DNA of 31,617 bases. It comes from Alphaproteobacteria bacterium (GTDB lineage: Bacteria > Pseudomonadota > Alphaproteobacteria > Caulobacterales > Caulobacteraceae). Location: NCBI GenBank assembly GCA_018895795.1, contig JAHINZ010000190.1, forward strand, positions 1 to 31,617. The letters are read 5' to 3'. Below, one piece after another: positions 17,264-25,627 of the stretch (its first letter is position 1; each line of letters begins with the position of its first letter). A program made the translations under genes and the position numbers. The notes below the pieces were generated by a model, which made no database searches, was not told the origin of the DNA, and was given only the letters and a program-made list of their open reading frames with translations.

Positions 17264-17497
17264 TCAGCCCTCGCCGATCATGCCGCCATCGCCCGCCTGA
17301 CGCGATGGAGCTTCGGTCACGTCCGACACGGAGGCGTCGGCCGCGCCCTCGCCGATCATGCCTCCGGAGCCCTCCTCCGAAGACGACCCGTCGTCCGCCT
17401 CGACGTCCTGGCTCTCCGGGCCAACATCGGGCGCATCGACCGGGTGGATAGGCGGAACCTGGTCGTCGGCCTCGGCGGGAGTTTGAGGAAGATCCAT
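17264..17497 (-). CDS. Small acidic protein with repeated GGMIGEG motif
   Basis: A 77-residue ORF begins MDLPQTPAEADDQVPP. The start at 17497 is supported by a strong AGGAGG seven bases upstream on the minus strand. The sequence is very acidic and rich in Pro, Ser and Ala, with no hydrophobic segment, so it is probably disordered. GGMIGEG occurs twice, in the middle (about 45-51) and as the last seven residues. I do not recognise a function. The strong ribosome-binding site and the exact repeat ending at the stop argue that it is expressed. Confidence 0.65.
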   Translation of the reverse strand: MDLPQTPAEADDQVPPIHPVDAPDVGPESQDVEADDGSSSEEGSGGMIGEGAADASVSDVTEAPSRQAGDGGMIGEG

Positions 17498-17596
17498 GGT
17501 CGCGCCTCCTGGGTTGCTCGGCGTTAGCGCCGTCGCCAGCACATCAAACGCGCGCGGAGACCTGAAGGGTCACCCGACATCTCGCGTGCTTGCGCG

Positions 17597-17755
17597 CCGC
17601 TCTACGATCCGATCTGGACGAGCGCCCTTCGTGATGGGCGCTATGTCGCCATCGCCGCCACAAGCGTCCTGCTCCGGGAGCGTTGGAAGGCGCCGCCCCT
17701 GGTCGTGGTCGTCTTCTGCGTCGTCGGCGCGATGCTGGCTGGAACCCTGCCTTGA
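17597..17755 (+). pseudogene. chrA: C-terminal relic of a ChrA chromate transporter
   Basis: Read from 17597 to the stop at 17753-17755, the frame gives PLYDPIWTSALRDGRYVAI followed by a hydrophobic helix with RERWKAPPLVVVVFCVVG. The (A/P)LYDP(V/I)WTSA box and the W(K/R)(A/T)PP box are the usual end of ChrA/CHR-domain chromate transporters. Only about 52 residues remain; the frame upstream is Arg-rich, unrelated, and stops at 17525. No start codon or remaining helices are present, so this is a deletion remnant. It suggests that the island once included chromate resistance. Confidence 0.6.
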
Positions 17756-17847
17756 TCTCGCTCGCCTTGGCCGCGCTCTGCGCCATATCGACCGGCGGGA
17801 CGTCGAGCGCCTTGCATCCGGCGCGCGGCTGACGCATCAGAAGCTTG

Positions 17848-18210
17848 ATGAGCCTGGCGATCTTGCGACGGACGAGCGGCTTGGCCGCCATGCTTTGCAT
17901 GGCGATCTCCCTGGCGCTTGCCGTTCAGACAACCGCCCAGGCGTTTGAGATGGCCGACCATGCCGGCCACCACTTTGCCGAATCCGCCGCCGACCTCACC
18001 GACGATCATGACGAAGGCGATAGAGAAAAGCCGTCAGATCCCGCCGACAAGCCGGACCACCATCACACCGATCATCATTCTGTCGGACTTGTGGCGGACC
18101 TGGCGGTCGTAAAGTACGCGCCTTTGCGCCGTCAGAACGCGTTGCCGGCACCCGGCATGATGCGCGCCGGCCTGGCCGGCTACGGCATCGAACGACCACC
18201 CAAGGCCTGA
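17848..18210 (+). CDS. Small His-rich secreted protein, CzcI-like, ERPPK tail
   Basis: The protein is about 120 residues from ATG 17848 (TTG 17845 adjoins it). A signal peptide runs to about residue 32 (ending TTAQA). The middle is rich in His and Asp (HAGHHF, DKPDHHHTDHHS), suited to divalent metal binding, and the end is GIERPPKA. It resembles the Cys-rich protein at 9323-9679 in size, export signal, position and ERPPK ending, but uses His in place of Cys. It lies 69 bases before the czcC-like gene. The family is probably CzcI-like; the function is inferred from context. Confidence 0.65.
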   Translation: MSLAILRRTSGLAAMLCMAISLALAVQTTAQAFEMADHAGHHFAESAADLTDDHDEGDREKPSDPADKPDHHHTDHHSVGLVADLAVVKYAPLRRQNALPAPGMMRAGLAGYGIERPPKA

Positions 18211-18279
18211 TCCAGACCCCACACGTCTGAAGCCGCGCCGGCCGTTCGGCCGCGCTGATCCTTGCCTTGGAGATTTCCC

Positions 18280-19575
18280 ATGTCCCCGACCTCGCCGGGC
18301 CACGCGCCCGCGCGTCGCCTCGCGGCCTGCGCGCGCGCGCTCATGATGAGCGCCGCCCTGCTGGCCGCCATGCCCGCCCTCGCCCAATCCCCTACACCGC
18401 CGGCCCTGCCGCTCGACGACGCTCTGCGCCGAAGCTTGACGGCCGATCCCTCGCTGGCCGGGGTCCAGGCCCGTCTCGACGCTTCTAAAGCCGGCGTTCG
18501 CCAAGCCAATGTTCGGCCCAATCCCAGCCTTGGACTGGAGATCGAGAACTTCACCGGCAGCGGTCCCTTCTCGGCGCTCGGACGCACAGAGGCGACGATG
18601 TCCTACCAGCAGACCTATGAGCGCGGCGGCAAACGCCAGGCGCGCACCGCCTTGGCCGAACGCGAAGTCAGCCTGGTCGAAGCCCGCGCCCAGGTCCGTC
18701 GCCTGGATCTGGCCAAGGCCGTGCAGCTGGCCTGGGTCGAGGTCTTGGCCGCGCAGGCCGAGATCGATGTGGCGCGCGAGCGCCTGACCGTGGCCCAACG
18801 CGCCGAGCGGGAGGTCAGCCGCCGCGTCGCCGGGGCCCGCGATCCGCTGTTCGCCGGCGCCCGCGCCGACGCCGAGGTCGCCCAGGCCCAGGTCAGTCTC
18901 GATCGCGTCCAGACCAATGCGCGCGACGCGCGCGCGGCCCTGGCCGCCTATTGGGGCGGGACGCCTGAGTTCACGGCCCCGGGCGGCGTGTTCGAAGATA
19001 CCCGCAGTCAGCAAGGGTCGGCCGCCGTCGAGACGCCGGACGTCAAGCTGCTGGCTACAGAGCAAGACGTCGCCGCCGCCCGCATCGCTTTGGAACAGAC
19101 CCGAGCGGTCCAAGACCCGACCGTCAGCCTTGGGGTTCGTCACCTCCAGGAAGACGGCGCGGTGGCCCTGGTGGTCGGGGCATCCATCCCCCTAGGCCGC
19201 TACGACACCAACCGCGGCGCCATCGACCGGGCCCGGGCCGAGCGATCGGCGATCGCGGCGGATCTGGGCGCTTTCCAGATCGAACGCGAGCGCGAGATCG
19301 CCCGGCTAATCGCGCGCCGCGCCGCCGCTGCCGCCGAGGTCCGCAAGACCGATGCGGACGTGCTGCCCAACGCCGAACGCGCCGTCGCCCTGGTGCGCGA
19401 CGGCTACGGTCGCGGCGGCTTCAGCTACCTCGACGTCCTGGCCGCTCAGCGCGCCGTGATCGACGCCAAGACCCGGCGCGTCGAGATCCTCAAAGCCTTC
19501 CATCAAGACGGGGCGGCCCTGGACCGCCTGACCGGCGCGCACGCGATGCTCGCCCGCACGGAGCTGCAGCCATGA
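18280..19575 (+). CDS. czcC: CzcC/CnrC-type outer-membrane factor
   Basis: The protein is 431 residues from ATG 18280; GGAG lies seven bases upstream, and the in-frame TTG 18262 is less likely. The signal peptide ends near ALAQ. The mature part has the paired helical repeats of the TolC/OEP family (NVRPNPSLGLEIENFTGSGPF near 78-98, and GYGRGGFSYLDVLAAQRAVID near the end, quoted in part). It provides the outer-membrane channel for the second RND pump. The stop overlaps the czcB ATG (ATGA). The substrate is inferred from the pump: divalent cations such as Co, Zn, Cd or Ni. Confidence 0.9.
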   Translation: MSPTSPGHAPARRLAACARALMMSAALLAAMPALAQSPTPPALPLDDALRRSLTADPSLAGVQARLDASKAGVRQANVRPNPSLGLEIENFTGSGPFSALGRTEATMSYQQTYERGGKRQARTALAEREVSLVEARAQVRRLDLAKAVQLAWVEVLAAQAEIDVARERLTVAQRAEREVSRRVAGARDPLFAGARADAEVAQAQVSLDRVQTNARDARAALAAYWGGTPEFTAPGGVFEDTRSQQGSAAVETPDVKLLATEQDVAAARIALEQTRAVQDPTVSLGVRHLQEDGAVALVVGASIPLGRYDTNRGAIDRARAERSAIAADLGAFQIEREREIARLIARRAAAAAEVRKTDADVLPNAERAVALVRDGYGRGGFSYLDVLAAQRAVIDAKTRRVEILKAFHQDGAALDRLTGAHAMLARTELQP

Positions 19576-20834
19576 GCCTCACCCTCACCCGCCGCCCCCT
19601 GTGGGCGCTGCTTCTGACCTCCGCCGCCCTGGGTCTGGCCGCCTGCGGCGACAAGACCGCCAAGTCCGACGACCATGGCGAGCACGGCGAGACCGAGGTC
19701 GAGTTCGAGCGCGGCCCTCATAACGGCCGCCTGCTGCGCGACGGCGACTTCAGCCTGGAAGTGACGATCTTCGAAACCGGCGTCGAGCCGGAGTTCCGGT
19801 TCTATCCCTATCGCAAGGATAAGCCGATCGATCCGCGTCAGGTCATCCTCGACGTGGCCCTGACCCGGCTGGGCGGCAAGATCGATCGCTTCACCTTCAC
19901 GCCGCAGGAAGACTTTCTGCGCGGCGCGGGCGTCGTACGTGAGCCGCATTCGTTCGACGTGGCGGTCAGCGCCCGCGAAGGCGGCAAGAACCATGCGTGG
20001 CGCTATGCGTCCTATGAGGGCCGCACCACGATGTCGGCCCAGGCCGCCCAAGCGGGCGGCGTCAAGGTCGAGACCGCCGGCCCCGCCCCACTGGGCGAGA
20101 CGGTGACCTTGAGCGGTCGCATCGAGGTGACGCCCGAGGGCAAGGGCGAGGTCCGCGCCTGGTATCCGGGCCGGATCATGAGCCTGCGCGGCGAGTTGGG
20201 CCAGATGGTCCGCAAGGGCCAGGTCGTGGCGCGTGTCGAGTCCTCCGAAAGCCTGCAGACCTATTCGATCACGGCCCCGATCTCGGGCCAGATCATCGAG
20301 AAGAACAGCAATGTCGGCGACGTGGCCTATGACCGGCCGATCTTCGTGATCGCCGACCCGACCAAGCTGCACGCCGAGATGTTCGTCTATCCGCGCGACT
20401 CCGAGCGGGTTCGGGTCGGCCAGACGGTGGAGGTCCGCAGCCTGTCGGGAACCGACCGTATCCTGGCTACGGTGGAGTCGATCCTGCCGGCGGCTGACAT
20501 GGCCAGCCAAACCCAGCTGGCTCACGTCCATCTGCCCGATGGCGCGGGCCCCGCTTGGCGTCCTGGCCTAGGCGTCGAGGGCGTCGTCACCGTCGCCTCC
20601 AAACCGGCGGCCCTCGCCGTGCGCACCAAGGCGATCCAGCGCTTCCGCGACTTCGACGTGGTCTTCGCCCGCGTCGGCGACACCTATGAGGTGCGGATGC
20701 TGGAGCTGGGAACGCGCACGCCCGAATGGACGGAAGTCCTGGGCGGTCTTGAGCCTGGAACCCCGTACGTCACCGACGGCGCCTTCCTCATTCGCGCGGA
20801 CATCGAGAAGTCCGGCGCGAGCCACGATCACTAG
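19572..20834 (+). CDS. czcB: CzcB/CnrB-type adaptor, lipoprotein, with extra N-terminal domain
   Basis: This is a 420-residue membrane-fusion protein with a lipoprotein signal (GLAAC, Cys25) and a short His/Asp-rich linker (DDHGEHGE). Residues ~46-150 form an extra domain with IFETGVEPEFRF near 66-77 and EPHSFDV at 124-130. The standard adaptor follows: lipoyl halves (VRAWYPGRIMSL and YSITAPISGQIIEKN), then the beta-barrel and membrane-proximal domain. The extra domain reappears inside RcnA encoded at 24411-25520. The C-terminus ends in His (ASHDH). The adaptor couples the pump to czcC and is separated from the pump gene by only 10 bases. Confidence 0.92.
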   Translation: MSLTLTRRPLWALLLTSAALGLAACGDKTAKSDDHGEHGETEVEFERGPHNGRLLRDGDFSLEVTIFETGVEPEFRFYPYRKDKPIDPRQVILDVALTRLGGKIDRFTFTPQEDFLRGAGVVREPHSFDVAVSAREGGKNHAWRYASYEGRTTMSAQAAQAGGVKVETAGPAPLGETVTLSGRIEVTPEGKGEVRAWYPGRIMSLRGELGQMVRKGQVVARVESSESLQTYSITAPISGQIIEKNSNVGDVAYDRPIFVIADPTKLHAEMFVYPRDSERVRVGQTVEVRSLSGTDRILATVESILPAADMASQTQLAHVHLPDGAGPAWRPGLGVEGVVTVASKPAALAVRTKAIQRFRDFDVVFARVGDTYEVRMLELGTRTPEWTEVLGGLEPGTPYVTDGAFLIRADIEKSGASHDH

Positions 20835-20844
20835 GGGCGCGCTC

Positions 20845-23800
20845 ATGTTGAACCGCATCATCGCCGCCTCGATCGCCCATCGCTGGGCGGTCATGGCCTT
20901 CGTCGCCGTCCTGGCCGGCCTGGGCGTCTGGAGCTTCCAGCGCCTGCCGATCGACGCCACCCCCGACATCACCAACGTCCAGGTCCAGATCAACACCGAG
21001 GCGACGGGCTACTCGCCGCTGGAGTCCGAACAGCGCGTCACCTTCCCGGTCGAAACCGCCATCGCCGGTGTGCCGGGCCTGCAATACACCCGCTCGATCT
21101 CACGCTATGGCCTCAGCCAGGTCACCGCCGTGTTCCGTGACGGGACCGATCTCTACTTCGCGCGGCAACTGATCAATGAGCGCCTGCAGACGGTGCGTGG
21201 CCAGCTTCCCGAAGGGATCGAGCCGGAGCTTGGCCCCATCGCCACCGGCCTGGGCGAGATCTTCATGTACACGCTGGAGGCCAGCCCCGGCGCCCGTAAG
21301 CCGGGCGGCGGCGCCTATACGCCCGAAGACCTGCGCACCCTGCAGGACTGGGTGATCCGGCCGCAACTGCGCAACACCGCCGGCGTCACCGAGGTCAACA
21401 CCATCGGCGGCTATGTCCGTCAGTACCATGTCACCCCTTGGCCGCAGCGGCTGTCGGCCTATGGCGTGACCATGGACGAGGTGATCGCGGCATTGGAGAA
21501 GAACAACGCCAATGTCGGGGCCGGCTATGTCGAGCGCTATGGCGAGCAATATCTGGTCCGCACGCCGGGCCAGGCCGCCGGCATCGCCGACCTGGAGCGG
21601 ATCGTGGTCGCCAATCGCGGCGGCGCGCCGATCCGCGTGGCCGATGTCGCTGACGTGGTGATGGGCGAGGAACTGCGCACCGGCGCGGCGACCGAGAACG
21701 GTCGCGAGGTGGTGCTGGGAACGGTGATGATGCTGGTCGGCGAAAACAGCCGCACGGTTTCACGCGCCGTGGCCGCCAAGCTGGAGATCGCCGCCAAGGC
21801 GCTTCCGGCCGGCGTCACGGCCAAGCCGATCTATGACCGCACGGACCTGGTCGACCGCACCATCGCCACGGTCGAGAAGAACCTGGTCGAAGGCGCCCTG
21901 CTGGTCATCGTCGTGCTGTTCCTGCTGCTCGGCAACATCCGCGCCGCTCTGATCACCGCGGCAGTCATTCCCCTGGCCATGCTGATGACGATCACCGGCA
22001 TGGTGCAGACTCGAACCTCCGGCAATCTGATGAGCCTGGGGGCTCTGGATTTTGGCCTGATCGTCGATGGCGCTGTCATCATCGTCGAGAACTGCCTGCG
22101 GCGGTTCGGCATGGCTCAGCATCAGCTGGGGCGGCTCCTGTCTCGCGACGAGCGTTTCGCCCTGGCCGCCGAGGCCAGCGGCGAGGTGATCAAGCCCTCG
22201 CTGTTCGGGGTGCTGATCATCACACTGGTCTATGTGCCGATCTTCGCCCTGACCGGGGTGGAGGGGAAGATGTTCCACCCGATGGCGATCACCGTCGTCA
22301 TCGCCCTGACCTCGGCCCTGCTGCTGTCCCTGACCTTCGTCCCTGCCGCCGTCGCTCTGTTCGTCACCGGCAAGGTTGAGGAAAAGGAAAGCAAGCTGAT
22401 GGGTCTGGCCCGGCGGGCTTACGAGCCAGCCCTGGCTGCGGCCCTGAGGTTCAAGACCGCCTTCGTCGCGGTCGCCGTCGTGCTGGTGCTGGTCGCGGGT
22501 CTTGCTGCCTCACGCATGGGCTCGGAGTTCATTCCCAACTTGGACGAGGGCGATATCGCCCTGCATGCCCTGAGGATTCCTGGCACCAGCCTGACCCAGG
22601 CGGTGAAGATGCAGACGGCTCTGGAGGCGCGGATCAAGGCGTTCCCGGAAGTCGACAAGGTCGTTGCCAAGCTCGGCACCGCCGAGGTCGCCACCGATCC
22701 GATGCCGCCCAGCGTCGCCGACACCTTCGTACTGCTGAAAGACCGAAAGGATTGGCCCAATCCGCGCAAGCCCAAGGCCCAGCTCGTCGCCGAACTTCAG
22801 GAGGCCGTCGAGAAGGTGCCGGGCAACAATTACGAGTTCACCCAGCCGATCCAGATGCGCTTCAACGAGCTGATCTCCGGCGTGCGCTCCGACGTGGCCA
22901 TCAACGTCTATGGCGATGATCTCGACGTCCTGCTCAAGACCGGCCAGGCCATCGAGGCGGTGGTCGGCAAGATCGAGGGAGCCCAGGACGTCAAGGTCGA
23001 GCAGACCACCGGTCTGCCGGTGCTGCAGATCACCCCCGACCGCGACGCCCTGGCCAGGTTTGGTCTCAACATCGCCGACGTTCAGGATGTGGTCTCCGCT
23101 TCGATCGGCGGCGAGACCGCCGGTCAGATCTTCGAGGGCGACAGGCGCTTCGACATCGTCGTGCGCCTGCCCGAAACGTTGCGACGCGACGTCGATGCGA
23201 TCGGCCAGCTGCAGATTCCTCTGCCTGCCTCAGCCGCCGCACGGGGCTTTGCGCCCCTGGCCGACATCGCCAAGATCGAGGTGGTGATCGGGCCCAACCA
23301 AATCAGCCGCAGCGATGGCAAGCGCAAGGTCGTGGTCACCACCAACGTCCGCGGCCGCGATCTAGGCTCGTTCGTTACCGCCGTGCAGGGGGCGGTGGAC
23401 GAGCAGGTCGATGTTCCGACGGGCTATTGGGTGGACTATGGCGGCACGTTCGAACAGCTGACCTCGGCGGCGCGCCGCCTGCAGCTGGTGGTCCCCGCCG
23501 CCATGCTGGTGATCTTTGGCCTGCTGTTCCTGCTCTTCCGATCCTGGAAGGACGCGGGCGTGGTGTTCTCCGGCGTGCCCCTGGCCCTGACCGGCGGAGT
23601 CGCCGCCCTGATGATGCGCGGCCTGCCGTTGTCGATCTCGGCGGCGGTCGGATTCATCGCCCTGTCGGGCGTGGCGGTGCTCAACGGCGTGGTGATGATC
23701 ACCTTCATCCGAAGCCTGATCGACGAAGGCCGCGACCTTGAAGACGCGATCCGCGAGGGCGCCCTGGCGCGCTTGCGACCGGTGCTGATGACCGCCTTGG

Positions 23801-24000
23801 TCGCCAGCCTCGGCTTTGTGCCGATGGCCTTCAATGTCGGAGCCGGCTCGGAGGTGCAGCGACCGCTGGCCACCGTGGTGATCGGCGGCATCGTCTCCTC
23901 GACGTTCCTGACCTTGCTGGTGTTGCCTGCGCTCTACGCCCTGGCCTCGCGCCGCGGGCGACACAAGAACCGCCAGGATCAGGCCATGACGACGGCCTAG
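20845..24000 (+). CDS. czcA: CzcA/CnrA-type divalent cation RND efflux pump
   Basis: The protein is 1051 residues from ATG 20845, preceded by AGGGG. It is a proton-driven heavy-metal-efflux RND pump. The TM4 motif DFGLIVDGAVIIVEN (about 400-414) is the HME1/HME2 form (Co, Zn, Cd, Ni), unlike the CusA motif upstream. EGDIALHALRIPGTSLTQA near 565 also matches the CzcA/CnrA/NccA group, where CusA has the copper-binding DLLYMP. The Met623 and Met672 equivalents are also absent. The exact metal cannot be read from sequence; Co/Ni is favoured by the RcnA neighbour and by the CnrX-like sensor elsewhere in the island. It is the last gene of the czcI-C-B-A set and is followed by a strong hairpin. Confidence 0.95.
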   Translation: MLNRIIAASIAHRWAVMAFVAVLAGLGVWSFQRLPIDATPDITNVQVQINTEATGYSPLESEQRVTFPVETAIAGVPGLQYTRSISRYGLSQVTAVFRDGTDLYFARQLINERLQTVRGQLPEGIEPELGPIATGLGEIFMYTLEASPGARKPGGGAYTPEDLRTLQDWVIRPQLRNTAGVTEVNTIGGYVRQYHVTPWPQRLSAYGVTMDEVIAALEKNNANVGAGYVERYGEQYLVRTPGQAAGIADLERIVVANRGGAPIRVADVADVVMGEELRTGAATENGREVVLGTVMMLVGENSRTVSRAVAAKLEIAAKALPAGVTAKPIYDRTDLVDRTIATVEKNLVEGALLVIVVLFLLLGNIRAALITAAVIPLAMLMTITGMVQTRTSGNLMSLGALDFGLIVDGAVIIVENCLRRFGMAQHQLGRLLSRDERFALAAEASGEVIKPSLFGVLIITLVYVPIFALTGVEGKMFHPMAITVVIALTSALLLSLTFVPAAVALFVTGKVEEKESKLMGLARRAYEPALAAALRFKTAFVAVAVVLVLVAGLAASRMGSEFIPNLDEGDIALHALRIPGTSLTQAVKMQTALEARIKAFPEVDKVVAKLGTAEVATDPMPPSVADTFVLLKDRKDWPNPRKPKAQLVAELQEAVEKVPGNNYEFTQPIQMRFNELISGVRSDVAINVYGDDLDVLLKTGQAIEAVVGKIEGAQDVKVEQTTGLPVLQITPDRDALARFGLNIADVQDVVSASIGGETAGQIFEGDRRFDIVVRLPETLRRDVDAIGQLQIPLPASAAARGFAPLADIAKIEVVIGPNQISRSDGKRKVVVTTNVRGRDLGSFVTAVQGAVDEQVDVPTGYWVDYGGTFEQLTSAARRLQLVVPAAMLVIFGLLFLLFRSWKDAGVVFSGVPLALTGGVAALMMRGLPLSISAAVGFIALSGVAVLNGVVMITFIRSLIDEGRDLEDAIREGALARLRPVLMTALVASLGFVPMAFNVGAGSEVQRPLATVVIGGIVSSTFLTLLVLPALYALASRRGRHKNRQDQAMTTA

Positions 24001-24008
24001 GTCGCCAG

Positions 24009-24052
24009 GGCTCATCCCGCCGCCCGTAGGTCGCGCGGCGGCGGGATGAGCC
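24009..24052. terminator. Strong hairpin after the czcCBA operon
   Basis: A 16-base perfect stem, GGCTCATCCCGCCGCC (24009-24024) with GGCGGCGGGATGAGCC (24037-24052), has a 12-base loop and starts 9 bases after the czcA stop. No long T-run follows. It probably separates the RND operon from the rcnR-like/rcnA unit. Confidence 0.75.
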
Positions 24053-24100
24053 TGAGCTTGGTCTGAGCGGTCCTCGCCACGCGAGTTTGGCCTGGACCAT

Positions 24101-24117
24101 ATCCCCTCCAGGAGGAT
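24101..24117 (+). promoter_or_regulatory. CsoR/RcnR-type operator before the repressor gene
   Basis: ATCCCCT-CCA-GGAGGAT is an imperfect dyad with C/G tracts in each arm, the kind of site bound by CsoR/RcnR-family proteins. It ends 10 bases before the repressor ATG, so the repressor would block its own transcription and also cover the ribosome-binding GGAGG. It matches a perfect-dyad copy at 25628-25644. Confidence 0.65.
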
Positions 24118-24127
24118 AGGTTAGCGC

Positions 24128-24403
24128 ATGGCCCACGTCGTCCACGAAACCCACCCCGAGATCGTCAACCGCCTCAAGCGCGCCGAGGGACACCTGAGAA
24201 AAACGATCGCCATGATCGAGGCGGGCCGCACCTGCCTGGACCTGGCCCAGCAACTACACGCCATCGAGAAGGCCGTCGCGGCGGCCAAGAAGACCCTGAT
24301 CCACGACCACATCGACCACTGCCTGGCCCATGCGGCCGAGGACGAGCCACGCGACGCGGCCAAGGCGCTCGAAGAACTCAAGACCATCACCAAGTACCTC
24401 TGA
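24128..24403 (+). CDS. CsoR/RcnR-family metal-sensing repressor (DmeR/NreA-like)
   Basis: This 91-residue all-alpha protein (NRLKRAEGHLRKTIAMIEAG, CLDLAQQLHAIEKAV, KKTLIHDHIDHCL) belongs to the DUF156 family of copper, nickel/cobalt and formaldehyde sensors. The family ligand positions are C36, H61 and C65, the triad of copper-sensing CsoR; extra His residues at 3, 6, 9, 59 and 64 could complete a nickel/cobalt site as in InrS or RcnR. The context (rcnA seven bases downstream, a divalent RND pump upstream) favours Ni/Co. The DNA site is presumably the dyad just before the gene. The assignment to family is firm; the metal is open. Confidence 0.9.
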   Translation: MAHVVHETHPEIVNRLKRAEGHLRKTIAMIEAGRTCLDLAQQLHAIEKAVAAAKKTLIHDHIDHCLAHAAEDEPRDAAKALEELKTITKYL

Positions 24404-24410
24404 GGCGCCG

Positions 24411-25520
24411 ATGACTTCTCTCGCCGATCTCCTCGCGCAAGGCGCGGGGCATGCCTGGCTATTCATTCCCTCGGCCCTGTTGCTGGGCGCCCTGCATGGC
24501 CTGGAGCCGGGCCACTCCAAGACGATGATGGCCGCCTTTATCGTCGCGGTGCGCGGCACGGTCTGGCAGGCGATCCTGCTGGGCCTGTCGGCGACCGCAT
24601 CCCACACCCTGATCGTCTGGATCATCGGCCTGGCGGGCCTCTATTTTGGCCGCAACCTCAACCTCGACACCGCCGAGCCCTGGTTCCAGCTGGCCTCGGC
24701 GGCGATCATCATCGCCGTGGCGCTGTGGATGGTGTGGCGGACCTGGCGCGAGGGGCGCGCCGAGGCCAGCGAGCATGACCATCACCATGACCACGCTCAT
24801 GAAGAGGTTCGACGCATCGACACCGGCCATGGTCTCCTGGCCCTGGCGATCTTCGAAGACGCCATGCCGCCGTGCTTCCGGGTCACGGCCGAACGCGGCC
24901 AAGCCCCTCGCGCCAGCGAACTGACCGTCACCACAACCCGCCCGGACGGCGCGGTGCAGACCTTCGTCTTCATCGACCGGGGCGCGTTTCTGGAATCGAT
25001 CGAGGCGATCCCCGAGCCCCATTCCTTCGAGGCGCGCCTGTCGATCGCCCATGGCGGTCACGGCCATGACTTCGACGTCGTCTTCGCCGAGCATGATCAC
25101 GGGCAGGGTCACGGCCTGGACGTCGCGGATCCCGGCTATCAGGACGCCCACGAACGGGCCCACGCCAACGACATCAACAAGCGCTTCGCCGGCCGGGACG
25201 TGACCACGGGGCAGATCGTGCTCTTTGGCCTGACCGGCGGCCTGATCCCCTGCCCGGCCGCCATCACCGTGCTGCTGCTATGCCTGCAGCTCAAGCAGGT
25301 CGCCTTGGGCGCCACCCTGGTGCTGTGTTTCTCGATCGGTTTGGCCGTCACCATGGTCACCGTCGGGGTCGTGGCGGCGCTCGGCGTGCGCCATGCCGAA
25401 AAGCGTTTCGCCGGGGCGTTCTCGGCCTTCGCCCGCCGCGCGCCCTATGCCTCCGGCGCGCTAATCATCCTCGTCGGCCTGGCTCTCGCGGCCCAGGCGG
25501 CGCGAGCGATTCTCAGCTGA
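24411..25520 (+). CDS. rcnA: RcnA (NicO) nickel/cobalt exporter with inserted periplasmic-type domain
   Basis: The protein is 369 residues from ATG 24411. N-terminal half: GALHGLEPGHSKTMMAAFI (26-44), the NicO metal motif, and membrane helices. C-terminal half: YQDAHERAHANDINKRF (243-259) and GGLIPCPAAITVLLL (276-290), very close to E. coli RcnA. Where E. coli RcnA has only a His-rich loop, this protein has EHDHHHDHAHEE followed by about 95 extra residues (136-228) with IFEDAMPPCFRV and EPHSFEARL. That insert resembles the N-terminal domain of the CzcB-like adaptor encoded upstream. It exports Ni/Co from the cytoplasm. It forms an operon with the repressor gene, which ends seven bases before. 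Confidence 0.93.
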   Translation: MTSLADLLAQGAGHAWLFIPSALLLGALHGLEPGHSKTMMAAFIVAVRGTVWQAILLGLSATASHTLIVWIIGLAGLYFGRNLNLDTAEPWFQLASAAIIIAVALWMVWRTWREGRAEASEHDHHHDHAHEEVRRIDTGHGLLALAIFEDAMPPCFRVTAERGQAPRASELTVTTTRPDGAVQTFVFIDRGAFLESIEAIPEPHSFEARLSIAHGGHGHDFDVVFAEHDHGQGHGLDVADPGYQDAHERAHANDINKRFAGRDVTTGQIVLFGLTGGLIPCPAAITVLLLCLQLKQVALGATLVLCFSIGLAVTMVTVGVVAALGVRHAEKRFAGAFSAFARRAPYASGALIILVGLALAAQAARAILS

Positions 25521-25627
25521 GCAGCGCCTCGCCCAAGGCGCGCAAGGCGGCCCCACGAAAGTTTTGTTGCGGCGCGACAAGGCGCTTGACAGCGCCGCTT
25601 TCGAGGATCATTTCGCGGCCGTCGGCA

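Noticed and set aside
17496..17948. 150-codon plus-strand frame and an opposing 118-codon frame in this gap
   Set aside because: Both are Arg/Ser/Pro-rich and read across the chrA relic and the czcI-like gene in wrong frames.
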